Source: Nitrospirota bacterium
GTDB lineage: Bacteria; Nitrospirota; Thermodesulfovibrionia; Thermodesulfovibrionales; JdFR-85
NCBI GenBank assembly: GCA_013152485.1
Contig: JAADGG010000071.1
Coordinates: forward strand, 1 to 53,755
DNA length: 53,755 nt
Reading direction: 5' to 3'
Shown here: positions 43,071-52,301 of the stretch, piece after piece
How the letters are laid out: each line of letters opens with the position of its first letter
Position numbering within the stretch: position 1 is the stretch's first letter
Made by a program: the position numbers and the translations under genes
Notes under the pieces: model-generated
Databases searched by the model: none
The model's input: only the letters and a program-made list of their open reading frames with translations
Told to the model about the DNA's origin: nothing

Positions 43071-44813
43071 ATGAGGATGTCAGGAGCGGAAATACTGATA
43101 GAATGCCTGAAGAGGGAAGGGGTCAAGCACATATTCGGATATCCCGGAGGGGTCGTGCTGAACATCTTCGACCTCCTCTATGAAAACGAGGACCTGCAGG
43201 TGATCCTGACAAGGCATGAGCAGGGGGCGGTGCATGCCGCCGACGGATATGCCCGCTCGACGGGAAAGCCCGGGGTCGCCCTTGTCACGTCCGGACCGGG
43301 TGCAACGAATACCGTAACCGGAGTGGCCACTGCGTATATGGACTCCGTCCCCCTCATAGTCCTTACAGGACAGGTCTCGACGGAACTGATCGGAAACGAC
43401 GCCTTCCAGGAGGCGGACATCGTAGGGATAACGAGACCCTGCACCAAGCACAACTACCTGGTGAAGGACGTCAAGGACCTCGCCAGGACGCTGAGGGAGG
43501 CCTTCTATATCGCAACCACGGGCAGGCCCGGTCCTGTGCTGATAGACCTGCCGAAGGACGTCACCGGAGACAAGACGACGTTCAAGTGGCCGGAGCACAT
43601 AAGCCTCCGCAGTTACAACCCCACCTACGAGGGCAACAAGTGGATGATAAAACAGGCGGCACGTACCATACAGAAGGCCAAAAGGGCCGTCATCATCGCA
43701 GGCGGCGGCGTTGTACTCTCCAATGCGAGCAAGGAGCTGAGAGAGCTCGCCGAATATGCGCAGGTGCCGGTCACAATGACACTGATGGGGCTTGGGGACT
43801 TCCCGGGCTCACACGAACTCTCTCTCGGCATGCTCGGCATGCACGGTACGTACTATGCCAACAAGGCGATCCAGGAGTCGGACCTGATAGTGGCCGTGGG
43901 CATCAGGTTCGACGACAGGGTAACCGGCAGAGTGAAGGACTTTGCACCACATGCGAAGATCGTCCATATAGACATAGACCCTACATCCATAAGGAAGAAC
44001 GTCCGCGTCGACATCCCCATTGTCGGTGATGCCAAACGGATACTGAAGTCCCTCCTGAACGTATTGAAGGAAGAGGAGGGCAAGGCCCAGTGGGAACCCG
44101 TACGCAATGCCTGGCTCAAGCAGATAGGGCAATGGAAGAAAGAGCACCCGTTGAGTTACGTATACAGCGATTCCGTCATAAAGCCCCAATACGTCGTCGA
44201 GAAACTCTATGAACTGACCAAGGGCAACGCGATCATATCCACAGAGGTCGGTCAGAACCAGATGTGGGCTGCACAGTTCTTCAAATACGACAAGCCCCGC
44301 ACCCTGCTCACCTCAGGCGGGCTCGGCACGATGGGCTACGGGTTTCCAGCGGCAATGGGTGCGCAGCTGGCCCATCCCGGAAAGACTGTGATCGACATAG
44401 CCGGAGACGGGAGCATTCAGATGAACATCCAGGAACTCGCAACATGTGTGCTCTACAAGCTTCCGGTTAAGGTAGCCATCCTAAACAACCAGTATCTCGG
44501 GATGGTGAGGCAGTGGCAGGAGCTCTTCTACAAGGAGCGTTATTCCTACAGCCATCTCGACACTGTACCCGACTTCGTCAAGGTGGCGGAGGGTTACGGG
44601 GCTGTGGGGCTCAGGGCCGTAAAGCCCTCTGAAGTGGAACCCGTCATAAAGGCGGCCCTCAAGGTGAAGGACAAACCGGTCTTCATGGATTTTGTCGTAG
44701 ACTGGAAGGAGAAGGTCTTCCCGATGGTGCCTGCCGGTGCTGCCATCGACGAGATGATCCTGGGAGAAGAGTCGGAAGAAAAGAAGACGAAGAAGCTCCG
44801 TGCCGTCAAATAG
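43071..44813 (+). CDS. ilvB: Acetolactate synthase, large catalytic subunit
   Basis: A 580-residue TPP enzyme that makes acetolactate or acetohydroxybutyrate for valine, leucine and isoleucine. Catalytic Glu50 is in [15 protein letters not shown]. The TPP/Mg site is [15 protein letters not shown] with the [12 protein letters not shown] tail, and the FAD region is conserved. ilvN follows 14 bp later. A second possible ATG lies 6 nt downstream. Confidence 0.96.
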   Translation: MRMSGAEILIECLKREGVKHIFGYPGGVVLNIFDLLYENEDLQVILTRHEQGAVHAADGYARSTGKPGVALVTSGPGATNTVTGVATAYMDSVPLIVLTGQVSTELIGNDAFQEADIVGITRPCTKHNYLVKDVKDLARTLREAFYIATTGRPGPVLIDLPKDVTGDKTTFKWPEHISLRSYNPTYEGNKWMIKQAARTIQKAKRAVIIAGGGVVLSNASKELRELAEYAQVPVTMTLMGLGDFPGSHELSLGMLGMHGTYYANKAIQESDLIVAVGIRFDDRVTGRVKDFAPHAKIVHIDIDPTSIRKNVRVDIPIVGDAKRILKSLLNVLKEEEGKAQWEPVRNAWLKQIGQWKKEHPLSYVYSDSVIKPQYVVEKLYELTKGNAIISTEVGQNQMWAAQFFKYDKPRTLLTSGGLGTMGYGFPAAMGAQLAHPGKTVIDIAGDGSIQMNIQELATCVLYKLPVKVAILNNQYLGMVRQWQELFYKERYSYSHLDTVPDFVKVAEGYGAVGLRAVKPSEVEPVIKAALKVKDKPVFMDFVVDWKEKVFPMVPAGAAIDEMILGEESEEKKTKKLRAVK

Positions 44814-44827
44814 GGGGGTTTAGGACC

Positions 44828-45316
44828 ATGAGACATACGATAAGCGTACTCGTTGAAAACAAGTTCGGTGTCCTTTCGAGGGTCGCAGGGCTCTTCAGCG
44901 GCCGCGGTTACAACATAGAGAGCCTTTCCGTGGACGAGACCATAGACCCGAACATCTCGCTGATGACCATAGTCACCACGGGCGACGACCAGATAATCGA
45001 ACAGATCACCAAACAGCTCAACAAACTCATCGACGTGATAAAGGTGGTCGACCTCACCGAGGTGGATCATGTCGAGAGGGAGATGATCCTGGTCAAGATC
45101 GCTCCCAGACAGCAAGACAAGGCCGAGGCCCTCAGGCTTGCAGAGATCTTTCGCGGAAGGGTGGTCGATTCGAGCCCCAAGACGTATACCTTCGAGATCA
45201 CCGGTGACGAGAAGAAGATAGCAGCCTTTGTCGAGCTGATAAAACCCTTCGGAATAAAGGAATTCGTCAGGACGGGCAAGATCGCGATAGCGAGGGAGGG
45301 GGTGAGGAAGACCTGA
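44828..45316 (+). CDS. ilvN: Acetolactate synthase, small regulatory subunit
   Basis: A 162-residue regulatory subunit. The N-terminal ACT domain ([33 protein letters not shown]) binds valine in characterised homologues, so feedback inhibition is expected. The C-terminal ALS_ss_C domain starts around residue 83. Its stop overlaps the DsrE-like gene as TGATG. Confidence 0.96.
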   Translation: MRHTISVLVENKFGVLSRVAGLFSGRGYNIESLSVDETIDPNISLMTIVTTGDDQIIEQITKQLNKLIDVIKVVDLTEVDHVEREMILVKIAPRQQDKAEALRLAEIFRGRVVDSSPKTYTFEITGDEKKIAAFVELIKPFGIKEFVRTGKIAIAREGVRKT

Positions 45317-45672
45317 TGAGCAGACTGAGAGTCATATTTCACGTAAACGAGACGCCTAAATGGGACGTCGCCCTCGCAAACGTCACGAACCTGCTGAAGG
45401 ATGTAGGGGATGCCGGAGTCGAGGTCCTCGTGCTGTCGAACGGGCCTTCGGTCGAGGCATATGGAGACGAGGGAAAGGTGAAAGTCATGGAGGCCCTCGC
45501 TGCACGCGGCGTGAGGTTCCTTGCATGCAGGAATTCCCTGAAGAACCTCTGCGCATCCGGCAACCTGTGTATCGACGAAAACAACCTGCCCGCCTTCCTC
45601 GGGGTGGTGCCGGCCGGTGTGACGGAGCTGATCAGGAGGCAGGCCGAAGGTTTCGCCTACATAAAACCCTGA
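45316..45672 (+). CDS. DsrE/DsrF-like small protein
   Basis: A 118-residue DsrE-fold protein (RVIFHVNETPKWDVALANVTNLL at the N-terminus). Cys71 and Cys79 in FLACRNSLKNLC and Cys85 could carry persulfide sulfur, as in sulfur-relay DsrE/TusD proteins, but many members of this single-subunit group have no assigned role. It is coupled to ilvN by a 1-bp overlap and followed 1 bp later by the UbiA gene. A link to branched-chain synthesis is not established. Confidence 0.78.
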   Translation: MSRLRVIFHVNETPKWDVALANVTNLLKDVGDAGVEVLVLSNGPSVEAYGDEGKVKVMEALAARGVRFLACRNSLKNLCASGNLCIDENNLPAFLGVVPAGVTELIRRQAEGFAYIKP

Positions 45673-45673
45673 T

Positions 45674-46525
45674 ATGCTGGCAAGGGCTGCAGTCTACCTC
45701 AGGATGATAAAGTTCTCCCACTCCGTCTTCGCCCTTCCGTTTGCATTCACTGCAGCCCTGCTTGCTGCAGAGGGGCTCCCATCCTGGAACAAGACCTTCT
45801 GGATTACGGTGGCGATGGTCGCGGGCAGGTCCGCGGCAATGGGGCTCAACAGGGTCATCGACAGGAGGATCGACGCCCTCAATCCGAGGACTTCCGGACG
45901 TGAAATCCCTGCCGGGAAGATCAAGACAGCCGAAGCAGTCGTCTTCATATGTGCGTCCACACTGCTCTTCCTCTTTGCCGCATACAGGCTCAACCCCCTC
46001 TGCCTGAAACTGTCACCGCTGGCACTCGCGGTCTTCATCCTGTACCCATACACGAAGAGGTTTACGTGGCTCAGCCACGCCGTGCTCGGCATAGCCATAG
46101 CCGGTGCCCCCGTGGGCGCCTGGGTCGCGTTGAGGGGAACGTTCGATCCCGAGATAATTCCCTTGGCCCTGGCGGTCGTCTTCTGGCTTGCAGGGTTCGA
46201 CGTGCTTTATGCGCTTCAGGATGTGGAGTTCGACAGGCGGGCAGGACTTCATTCGATCCCCCGGCGGTTCGGTATCAGAAGGGCTTTGCTCCTCTCCCGC
46301 GTATTCCACGCCCTTACGTGGCTGCTCCTGCTCCTTACGGCCGTTATGTTCAACCTCGGGGCGGCATTCCATGCCGGCCTCGTCATGGTCGGCGTACTCC
46401 TGTTCTATGAACATCGGCTTGTGAGGGAGGACGACTTGAGCAGGCTGGACATCGCCTTCTTCAATATGAACGGCTACATAAGCCTCACCGTCTTCGGTTT
46501 CACCCTGCTGGACGTCCTCCTGTGA
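45674..46525 (+). CDS. UbiA-family prenyltransferase (menaquinone/futalosine branch likely)
   Basis: A 283-residue integral membrane prenyltransferase with about eight helices. The first Asp-rich motif is Asn59-x3-Asp63-x3-Asp67 in NRVIDRRIDALNPRTSGREIPAG. The second is Asp183-x3-Asp187 in DVEFDRRAGLHSIP. The sequence is of the 4-hydroxybenzoate octaprenyltransferase-like type that serves as MqnP in futalosine-pathway organisms. That fits an anaerobe using menaquinone, but the aromatic acceptor is inferred. Confidence 0.88.
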   Translation: MLARAAVYLRMIKFSHSVFALPFAFTAALLAAEGLPSWNKTFWITVAMVAGRSAAMGLNRVIDRRIDALNPRTSGREIPAGKIKTAEAVVFICASTLLFLFAAYRLNPLCLKLSPLALAVFILYPYTKRFTWLSHAVLGIAIAGAPVGAWVALRGTFDPEIIPLALAVVFWLAGFDVLYALQDVEFDRRAGLHSIPRRFGIRRALLLSRVFHALTWLLLLLTAVMFNLGAAFHAGLVMVGVLLFYEHRLVREDDLSRLDIAFFNMNGYISLTVFGFTLLDVLL

Positions 46526-46879
46526 CGGAAAAGCCTTTCGGGGCGCTTCTGTGATATAATAATCCATTGAGTAGAAACGTTAATTAAAGTTAACAAGGCT
46601 TTTGTCCGATAAATCTGTAAATAATGTCGTGTGCATGATAAAAAGCCGTAAAGCAGTATAGGGGTTTGAGCCGTTTCAGTTTTTTCCTGACCACCTGGGG
46701 GCGGATACGGTCGGAACGGAACAAGCTGGCCTTTCGTAGTGTTCACGATAGCTCAGCCTGGTCCTTCCACACCTGCCATAGGCTTGCGTCGGGATCCTTT
46801 TGCCCATATAACATCATGTTTGCGTCCATGAACATGGATATGACCATATTCCTGAAAAGGGCCGAGGGTTGTTGATCTC
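46526..46879 (+). other. Gene-free leader upstream of the sigma-54 activator
   Basis: A 354-bp interval. It holds an extended -10 TGATATAAT (46552-46560), a dyad GTTAA-N6-TTAAC (46579-46594) and then about 285 nt before the activator ATG at 46880. The open frame 46666-46875 has no family resemblance. The length of the leader is unusual for this compact window. No known riboswitch core was recognised. Confidence 0.45.
46552..46560 (+). promoter_or_regulatory. Extended -10 promoter upstream of the activator gene
   Basis: TGATATAAT, identical to the box at 7393. It gives a predicted start near 46567, about 310 nt before the activator coding region. Confidence 0.5.
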
Positions 46880-48232
46880 ATGCAAAGGGTACTGATCGTA
46901 GACGACGAACACGTTGTAAGGCTCGTTCTGACCGAGATTCTGGAGAGCAACGGATTTGCCGTTACAGGTGTCTCAAACGGCAGAGAGGCATTGGAGGTCT
47001 TCAGGAAAGAACGGCCGGCCTCGGTGCTGCTCGACCTCAAGATGCCAGACATGGATGGAAGAGAGACACTTCTGGAACTCAAAAAGATAGACCCGGACGT
47101 TCCCGTCATCATAGTCACCGCATACGGTGACATTCCCACCGCTGTAGAGGCCATCAAGTACGGGGCATACGACTTCATCGTCAAGCCTCCGAAACTTGAG
47201 ACACTGGTCCTGACCCTCAAGAGGGCGGTGGAGAGGGTGGAACTCGAGAGGGAGGTGCGGAGGCTCAACACCGCGGTGGAGTCGTCTCTTGAGTGGCTGC
47301 TCGGCAGGAGTCAGGGAATGAAAAAGGTCATACAGCAGATACACCAGGTCGCATGGAGTGACTTCACCATTATAATAGAAGGTGAAACAGGCACGGGAAA
47401 ATCATTCATAGCCCAGCAGATACACAGCCTCAGCAGAAGGGCGGACAAGCCCTTTACCTCCGTGGACATGGGCGTCATTCCAGAGGCCCTTGTCGAAAGC
47501 GAACTCTTCGGATACGAAAAGGGGGCCTTTACCGGAGCGGACAGGAAGAAGAAGGGGTATTTCGAGATAACCAACGGAGGCACTATCCTCATAGACGAGC
47601 TCCAGAACATGTCCCCCCTCGTGCAGAGCAAACTACTGAGTGTTGTGGAACAGAAGCGGATATTTCCCGTGGGAGGGACGAGTCCAGTCGATGTAGACGT
47701 CAGGATCATCGCTGCAACGAATACAGACATAAAGGAAAGCGTGAAGGAAAAGAAGTTCAGAGAGGACCTGTATTTCCGTCTCAGCGAGTTTGTGATCACC
47801 CTTCCTCCGCTCAGGGAAAGGGTCGATGACATCCCCTTCCTCGCCAACAGGTTTCTCATGGACGCCGGGGCCGAACTCAACAAGCAGATGAAGGCCATCG
47901 ACGATGATTCGATCCTGCTCTTGATGCGCTATCCATGGCCAGGAAATGTAAGGGAACTTAAAAACGTGATCAGGAGGGCCGTCCTCCTGTCCGACAACGG
48001 CGTGGTGAGATCAAAGCATATCGACCTGTTGATCGACAACAAGGCCGAGGATGGGGGTGACCTCCCCATCCTCCCCCTCAAGGAACTGTCGGCCATGGCG
48101 GCAAAGGATGTCGAGAAGAAGGCCATCCAACAGGCAATGAAGATGAGCAACGGAAACAAGACCAAGGCGGCCTCTATGCTGCAGATCGACTACAAGACGC
48201 TTCTCACCAAGATAAAGGAGTACAGCCTCTGA
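46880..48232 (+). CDS. Sigma-54-dependent response regulator, NtrC family
   Basis: A 450-residue activator. The receiver domain has acidic pocket Asp8-Asp9, phospho-acceptor Asp52, Thr80 and Lys102. The AAA+ domain has Walker A GETGTGKS (168-175), the sigma-54 contact loop GAFTGA (215-220) and Walker B GGTILIDE (233-240). A Fis-type helix-turn-helix is at 424-446 (NGNKTKAASMLQIDYKTLLTKI). No kinase gene adjoins it. It lies directly upstream of two tandem dyads and a sigma-54 promoter that drive the chemosensory operon, so it is the obvious regulator of that operon. Its phosphodonor may be CheA or an orphan kinase (inference). Confidence 0.95.
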   Translation: MQRVLIVDDEHVVRLVLTEILESNGFAVTGVSNGREALEVFRKERPASVLLDLKMPDMDGRETLLELKKIDPDVPVIIVTAYGDIPTAVEAIKYGAYDFIVKPPKLETLVLTLKRAVERVELEREVRRLNTAVESSLEWLLGRSQGMKKVIQQIHQVAWSDFTIIIEGETGTGKSFIAQQIHSLSRRADKPFTSVDMGVIPEALVESELFGYEKGAFTGADRKKKGYFEITNGGTILIDELQNMSPLVQSKLLSVVEQKRIFPVGGTSPVDVDVRIIAATNTDIKESVKEKKFREDLYFRLSEFVITLPPLRERVDDIPFLANRFLMDAGAELNKQMKAIDDDSILLLMRYPWPGNVRELKNVIRRAVLLSDNGVVRSKHIDLLIDNKAEDGGDLPILPLKELSAMAAKDVEKKAIQQAMKMSNGNKTKAASMLQIDYKTLLTKIKEYSL

Positions 48233-48246
48233 CACCCCTCCGTCGC

Positions 48247-48284
48247 TATGGTGGACATTCCATAACTATGGTAGGGATTCCAGA
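48247..48284 (+). promoter_or_regulatory. Tandem activator-binding sites (UAS) for the chemosensory operon
   Basis: Site 1 is TATGG-N8-CCATA (48247-48264), a perfect dyad. Site 2 is TATGG-N8-CCAGA (48267-48284), a near copy. They are spaced 20 bp centre to centre, about two helical turns. They lie about 120 and 100 bp before the predicted sigma-54 start site, the usual enhancer position for NtrC-type activators. Confidence 0.65.
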
Positions 48285-48348
48285 ACATTTCCGTGTCGTA
48301 TCCTGAAAAAACCGCCTGAATCAACAGCATTGCAGCCGATTATTGTTC

Positions 48349-48364
48349 TGGCAACACTTTTGCT
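48349..48364 (+). promoter_or_regulatory. Sigma-54 (-24/-12) promoter of the chemosensory operon
   Basis: TGGCAACACTTTTGCT matches the TGGCAC-N5-TTGCA/T consensus with the required GG (48350-48351), N10, GC (48362-48363). The predicted start near 48375 leaves a 46-nt leader before the STAS gene. It sits 117 bp after a sigma-54 activator gene. Confidence 0.8.
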
Positions 48365-48420
48365 AATAACACCGGAGTAGAATCGTTGTATGAACATCCA
48401 CTACAGAAGAGAGGGGGTAT

Positions 48421-48684
48421 ATGAAGATGGCAGAAACCATCAAGTTCAAGGGTGATCTGACGATCAACGAGCTCTCCGGAGGGATTATCGACGACTTGAG
48501 AAGTGCTGTGACGAAGTTCGATGAGCTGATGGTCGACACGAGAGAAGTCGACAGGGTCGATGTCGCGGCCATCCAGATGTTCGTTGCAGCATGGAAGGAG
48601 TCTGAAGCAAGGGGGTGTTGTCTGACCCTTCTCAAGTCGGAAGCAGTGGCTGACATGCTGTCTCTGATCGGGGTCCAGATATGA
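48421..48684 (+). CDS. STAS domain protein
   Basis: An 87-residue single STAS domain, as in anti-anti-sigma factors. The segment that normally carries the phosphorylated serine (D-S-S/A-G) reads V-D-V-A-A-I-Q, so it lacks a phosphorylatable residue. It probably acts as a binding module rather than a partner switch. First gene of the sigma-54-driven operon; it overlaps the transducer start as ATGA. ATG 48427 is an alternative start. Confidence 0.83.
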   Translation: MKMAETIKFKGDLTINELSGGIIDDLRSAVTKFDELMVDTREVDRVDVAAIQMFVAAWKESEARGCCLTLLKSEAVADMLSLIGVQI

Positions 48685-49844
48685 ATGGACCCGACTGGAG
48701 ACTTGCCGTAAAGATCTCCTTCGCGCTGTCTCTCTTCCTGCTGCCTGTCTTCATACGTGAAACGCATCTACGGATCGTTACGATGTTCGTCGTCTACGTC
48801 TCCGCCGTTGCAGCGGCGTACATCTTCCTGAAGAGATTCACGGACAGACAGGCTGCGAAGGACAGAGAGGCAGAGAGCGGGAGATTTACGGACGCTCTGC
48901 AAGTGCTGGAGCCGATTACGGACTTGCTTCAGAAGAAGGCACAGGTGATACCGGTATTGACCGGCCAGCTTACCGAGGTGATACAGCAGACGGAAGAGGC
49001 AGCGCTCGACATAGGCGGAAGGTTCATGAACATAGTCTCGAGGGCGAGGGCCCAGGCCAAGGAGGCCTCGAATGCCTACAGCACGTTTGCAGGAGATGAA
49101 GAGGCGGGAGAGGCGCTCCTCGAGTTGAGCAAGAAGGCCATCCTTGATGTGATAGAGGGCATGAGAGAGATTGCTTCTGTTGTCGAAGAGACCCTTCAGG
49201 GGATGGAACTCATAATCGAAGACGCCGAAAACATCAGGAAGATAGTCACGGAGATCGAGTACATAGCAGAGCAGACCAACCTGCTCGCCCTCAATGCAGC
49301 CATCGAGGCGGCAAGGGCGGGTGAGCACGGAAGGGGCTTTGCCATCGTTGCAGACGAGGTGAGAAAGCTCTCCGAGAGGTCAAACTCGGCAGCCGACGAG
49401 ATAAAGATGCTCATAAACAAGGTGGAGACCGACATGAAGGGCATATACGAGAAGACGGAGAAGAGCGCCACCGAGAGTAACGACCTTTCTGCAAAGTCCG
49501 AGGCTGTCGTGGAGGATACACTGAAGAAGATAGACGACGTGATGAACGATGCCAAGTCGCAACTCAACGGACTCACGACCGAGACCGAAACCCTTGCCAA
49601 GGACATAAACAGCATCGTCATCTCCATGCAGTTCCAGGACATCACGAGGCAGCGCATCGAGCACGTCATCGAACCGCTGCAGTCGTTCAAGGAGGAGATA
49701 GAGCGGATTCTCGAGAACATAAGAAGCATGAGCGAAAAGGCCCGCACCCGCGAAGGCGGGGCGATCAACACTGCAGACTGGCTCGAGGATATGTATACGA
49801 TGGAGTCAGAGAGGCTCGTCATGAAAAATACATTGGACGGTTAA
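48681..49844 (+). CDS. Methyl-accepting chemotaxis protein without a sensor domain, with CheZ-like motif
   Basis: A 387-residue transducer. Two hydrophobic segments (about 11-25 and 33-50) leave almost no periplasmic loop, and there is no HAMP domain. The signalling hairpin tip ([20 protein letters not shown], then [16 protein letters not shown]-type sequence) is at 191-231. After the second coiled coil comes Q-F-Q-D320-I-T-R-Q324-R-I-E, which resembles the CheZ phosphatase active segment (FQDLTGQ with Asp143 and Gln147 in E. coli). It may sense the membrane state or be fed by the STAS protein. cheY follows 23 bp later. Confidence 0.88.
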   Translation: MNGPDWRLAVKISFALSLFLLPVFIRETHLRIVTMFVVYVSAVAAAYIFLKRFTDRQAAKDREAESGRFTDALQVLEPITDLLQKKAQVIPVLTGQLTEVIQQTEEAALDIGGRFMNIVSRARAQAKEASNAYSTFAGDEEAGEALLELSKKAILDVIEGMREIASVVEETLQGMELIIEDAENIRKIVTEIEYIAEQTNLLALNAAIEAARAGEHGRGFAIVADEVRKLSERSNSAADEIKMLINKVETDMKGIYEKTEKSATESNDLSAKSEAVVEDTLKKIDDVMNDAKSQLNGLTTETETLAKDINSIVISMQFQDITRQRIEHVIEPLQSFKEEIERILENIRSMSEKARTREGGAINTADWLEDMYTMESERLVMKNTLDG

Positions 49845-49867
49845 TATCACTTGAATGGAGGACAGAG

Positions 49868-50233
49868 ATGGCTAAGAGTATATTGATAGTGGATGACTCC
49901 GCCTCCATGAGGCAGTTGGTGACGTTTGCTTTGAACGACGCAGGCTACGAGGTCATTTCAGCGGTGAACGGAAAGGATGCCCTGACCAAGATCAGCAGCG
50001 CCAAGATAGACATGGTGATAACGGACCTGAACATGCCCGAGATGGACGGAATCGAGTTCATCAAGCAGTTGCGCTGTCGTGCCGGCTACAAGTTCACCCC
50101 CATAGTCATGCTCACGACGGAGTCTCAGGAGTCGAAGAAGCAGGAGGGCAGACAAGCAGGGGCCAGCGGCTGGATAGTAAAGCCTTTCACCCCGGAACAA
50201 CTGACCGATATAGTCAGAAAGTTTGCAAGATAA
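49868..50233 (+). CDS. cheY: CheY-type single-domain response regulator
   Basis: A 121-residue receiver. The acidic pair is Asp9-Asp10, the phospho-acceptor Asp53 in ITDLNMPEMDG, with Thr83 and Lys105 (VKPF). No output domain. It should be phosphorylated by the CheA encoded 2 bp downstream. The ATG has GGAGGACAGAG upstream. Confidence 0.95.
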   Translation: MAKSILIVDDSASMRQLVTFALNDAGYEVISAVNGKDALTKISSAKIDMVITDLNMPEMDGIEFIKQLRCRAGYKFTPIVMLTTESQESKKQEGRQAGASGWIVKPFTPEQLTDIVRKFAR

Positions 50234-50235
50234 CG

Positions 50236-52284
50236 ATGTTTGATTTCAAGAAACTCTACGGTGTATTTGTCGATGATGCAATGGAGAAGATCGTCGAGCT
50301 CGAGGACGGTCTGCTGCAGCTCGAGAAGAACCCGCACGAGAGGGAAGTCATAGATACCATATTCAGGGCCGCCCATACCATAAAGGGCTCCAGCGGCACG
50401 CTCGGTTTGAACGACATATCCCGCTTCACCCACGTCATGGAAGAAGTGCTCGACCTGTTGAGACAGGAGACCCTTGTACCGGACAAGGAGCTGATCAACG
50501 TCCTGCTCGAATCCACGGACATGATCAAGGAAATGGTCGAGTCTGTGGCGTCCGAGACGGAGTTCGACTTCAGCCGGTGCGGGGACTTGATGAGACGCAT
50601 GGACGGCCTCAGGAACAAGGGAACAACCAAGGAGTTCAAGATAATATTCATTCCCGCCCCCGACCTCTTCAGGAGGGGCATAGACCCCGTGATCGTGCTC
50701 GAGGACATCAAGTCGGTCGGAGAGATAGTAAACATAAAAGCCGATACGGACGCGGTCCCCAGGCTCTCGGAAATAAATCCCGAGGACCTGTACGTCAGGT
50801 GGGACATCATATTGAGGACCACCAAGGACGAGTCCGATATAAGAAAGGTCTTCGAGTTCGTGGAGGAAGGCAGTGAAATAAGAATATTCCCCGTACAGGC
50901 CGCCGAAGAGGACGTTCCGTTCATAGGTCAAATGCTCGTCGAAGAGGGTGTCGTGAAGGCCGAGGACGTCACCGAGGCGTTGAAGAGCCAGAAGAAGCTC
51001 GGAGAGATACTCGTCGATCAGGGCAAGGCCACCTCGGGAGAGATCGAACACGTCTTGAAAAAACAGCGCCAGAAAAAACTCGACTCCTTCAGAAACTCCG
51101 TCTCATCCACGATAAGGATCGACCTCAAGAAGCTCGACCACCTCATAAACATCGTGGGGGAGATGGTCATAACCCACTCAATGTTCCACCAGGCCCTCTG
51201 GGGCGGTGCCAACGGCAACGGTGTGTCCGAAAAACTGGAAGTCATCTTCTCCCAGCTCCAGAGGATCGGCAAGGAGATACAGGAAAGCGCCATGTCCCTC
51301 AGGATGCTTCCCGTTGGAGAGGTGTTTCACAGATTTACGAGGCTGGTGCGGGAATTGTCGAAAAGCAAGGACAAAAACATCGAACTGATCATAAGCGGAG
51401 AGGAGACCGAACTCGACAAGGGAGTCCTCGAAAAGATCACCGACCCCCTTGTTCACCTCATCAGAAACGCAATAGACCACGGCATAGAGCCACCCCAGGA
51501 GAGGACTGCCGCCGGAAAACCGGCCAAGGGGACGATCCACCTCAGTGCCTACCAGATGGGCGATGCCGTCTACATCGACATAGAAGACGACGGCAGGGGG
51601 CTGGACAAGGATAAAATCCTGCGCAAGGCCATAGAGAAAGGATTTATAAGCCCGGATGCAGAGCCGAGCAGCGAACAGATCTCGAACCTCATCTTTCTGC
51701 CCGGATTCTCCACGGCGGACAAGGTGACCGACATATCAGGCCGTGGAGTCGGCATGGACGTGGTCAAGAGGAACATAGAGGCCCTGAACGGGAAGATCTC
51801 CATACGGTCGGAACTCGGCAAGGGAACGGTGATGTCGATCAAGCTTCCCCTCACGCTTGCAATCATAGACGGACTCACAGTGCTCGTGGGTGACGAGATA
51901 TATGTTCTGCCCATTTCATCAGTCGTGGAATCGCTGAGACCGGAGAGAAAAAACGTCAAGACACTCAACGAGAAGGGAGAAGTCATCAATGTCAGGGGAG
52001 AGTACATCCCGCTGTTGAGACTCCATGAGCTTCTCGATGTGACTCCCTGGAAAAGGGACCCCTGGGAGGCCATAGTGGTCGTTTCCCTGTACGAAGGCAA
52101 GAAGTACTGCTTCATGGTTGATGACCTGATCGGTCAGCAGCAGGTGGTGATCAAGAGCCTCGGCACTGCAATGCCGGGGGTATGTGATATAGCCGGGGGC
52201 ACGATTCTCGGCGACGGAAGGGTCGCCCTCGTGCTCGATGTGCCGGGACTCATTGAAACGGCTACCAAGGGTGTAACCTGTTGA
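50236..52284 (+). CDS. cheA: Chemotaxis histidine kinase CheA with a two-repeat insert
   Basis: A 682-residue kinase. The HPt domain (1-105) has phosphorylated His47 in RAAHTIKGSSGTLG. Residues about 132-222 are a P2-like or otherwise divergent domain (EFKIIFIP to RIFPV). At 230-278 there are two 25-residue repeats, IGQMLVEEG and LGEILVDQG, resembling the N-terminal module of MshE/GspE ATPases. The dimerisation helices are at about 295-355. The kinase domain has N-box LIRNAIDHG (408-416), G1 DDGRGLD (451-457) and G2 GRGVGMD (502-508). The CheW-like domain is at about 540-680. The order cheY-cheA-cheW makes a core array; no cheR or cheB is seen before the window ends. Confidence 0.96.
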   Translation: MFDFKKLYGVFVDDAMEKIVELEDGLLQLEKNPHEREVIDTIFRAAHTIKGSSGTLGLNDISRFTHVMEEVLDLLRQETLVPDKELINVLLESTDMIKEMVESVASETEFDFSRCGDLMRRMDGLRNKGTTKEFKIIFIPAPDLFRRGIDPVIVLEDIKSVGEIVNIKADTDAVPRLSEINPEDLYVRWDIILRTTKDESDIRKVFEFVEEGSEIRIFPVQAAEEDVPFIGQMLVEEGVVKAEDVTEALKSQKKLGEILVDQGKATSGEIEHVLKKQRQKKLDSFRNSVSSTIRIDLKKLDHLINIVGEMVITHSMFHQALWGGANGNGVSEKLEVIFSQLQRIGKEIQESAMSLRMLPVGEVFHRFTRLVRELSKSKDKNIELIISGEETELDKGVLEKITDPLVHLIRNAIDHGIEPPQERTAAGKPAKGTIHLSAYQMGDAVYIDIEDDGRGLDKDKILRKAIEKGFISPDAEPSSEQISNLIFLPGFSTADKVTDISGRGVGMDVVKRNIEALNGKISIRSELGKGTVMSIKLPLTLAIIDGLTVLVGDEIYVLPISSVVESLRPERKNVKTLNEKGEVINVRGEYIPLLRLHELLDVTPWKRDPWEAIVVVSLYEGKKYCFMVDDLIGQQQVVIKSLGTAMPGVCDIAGGTILGDGRVALVLDVPGLIETATKGVTC

Positions 52285-52301
52285 GAAAGGAGGATTTTAC
52301 C

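Noticed and set aside
46666-46875. A 69-codon open frame before the sigma-54 activator
   Set aside because: Composition is not protein-like and no conserved pattern is seen; treated as leader sequence.
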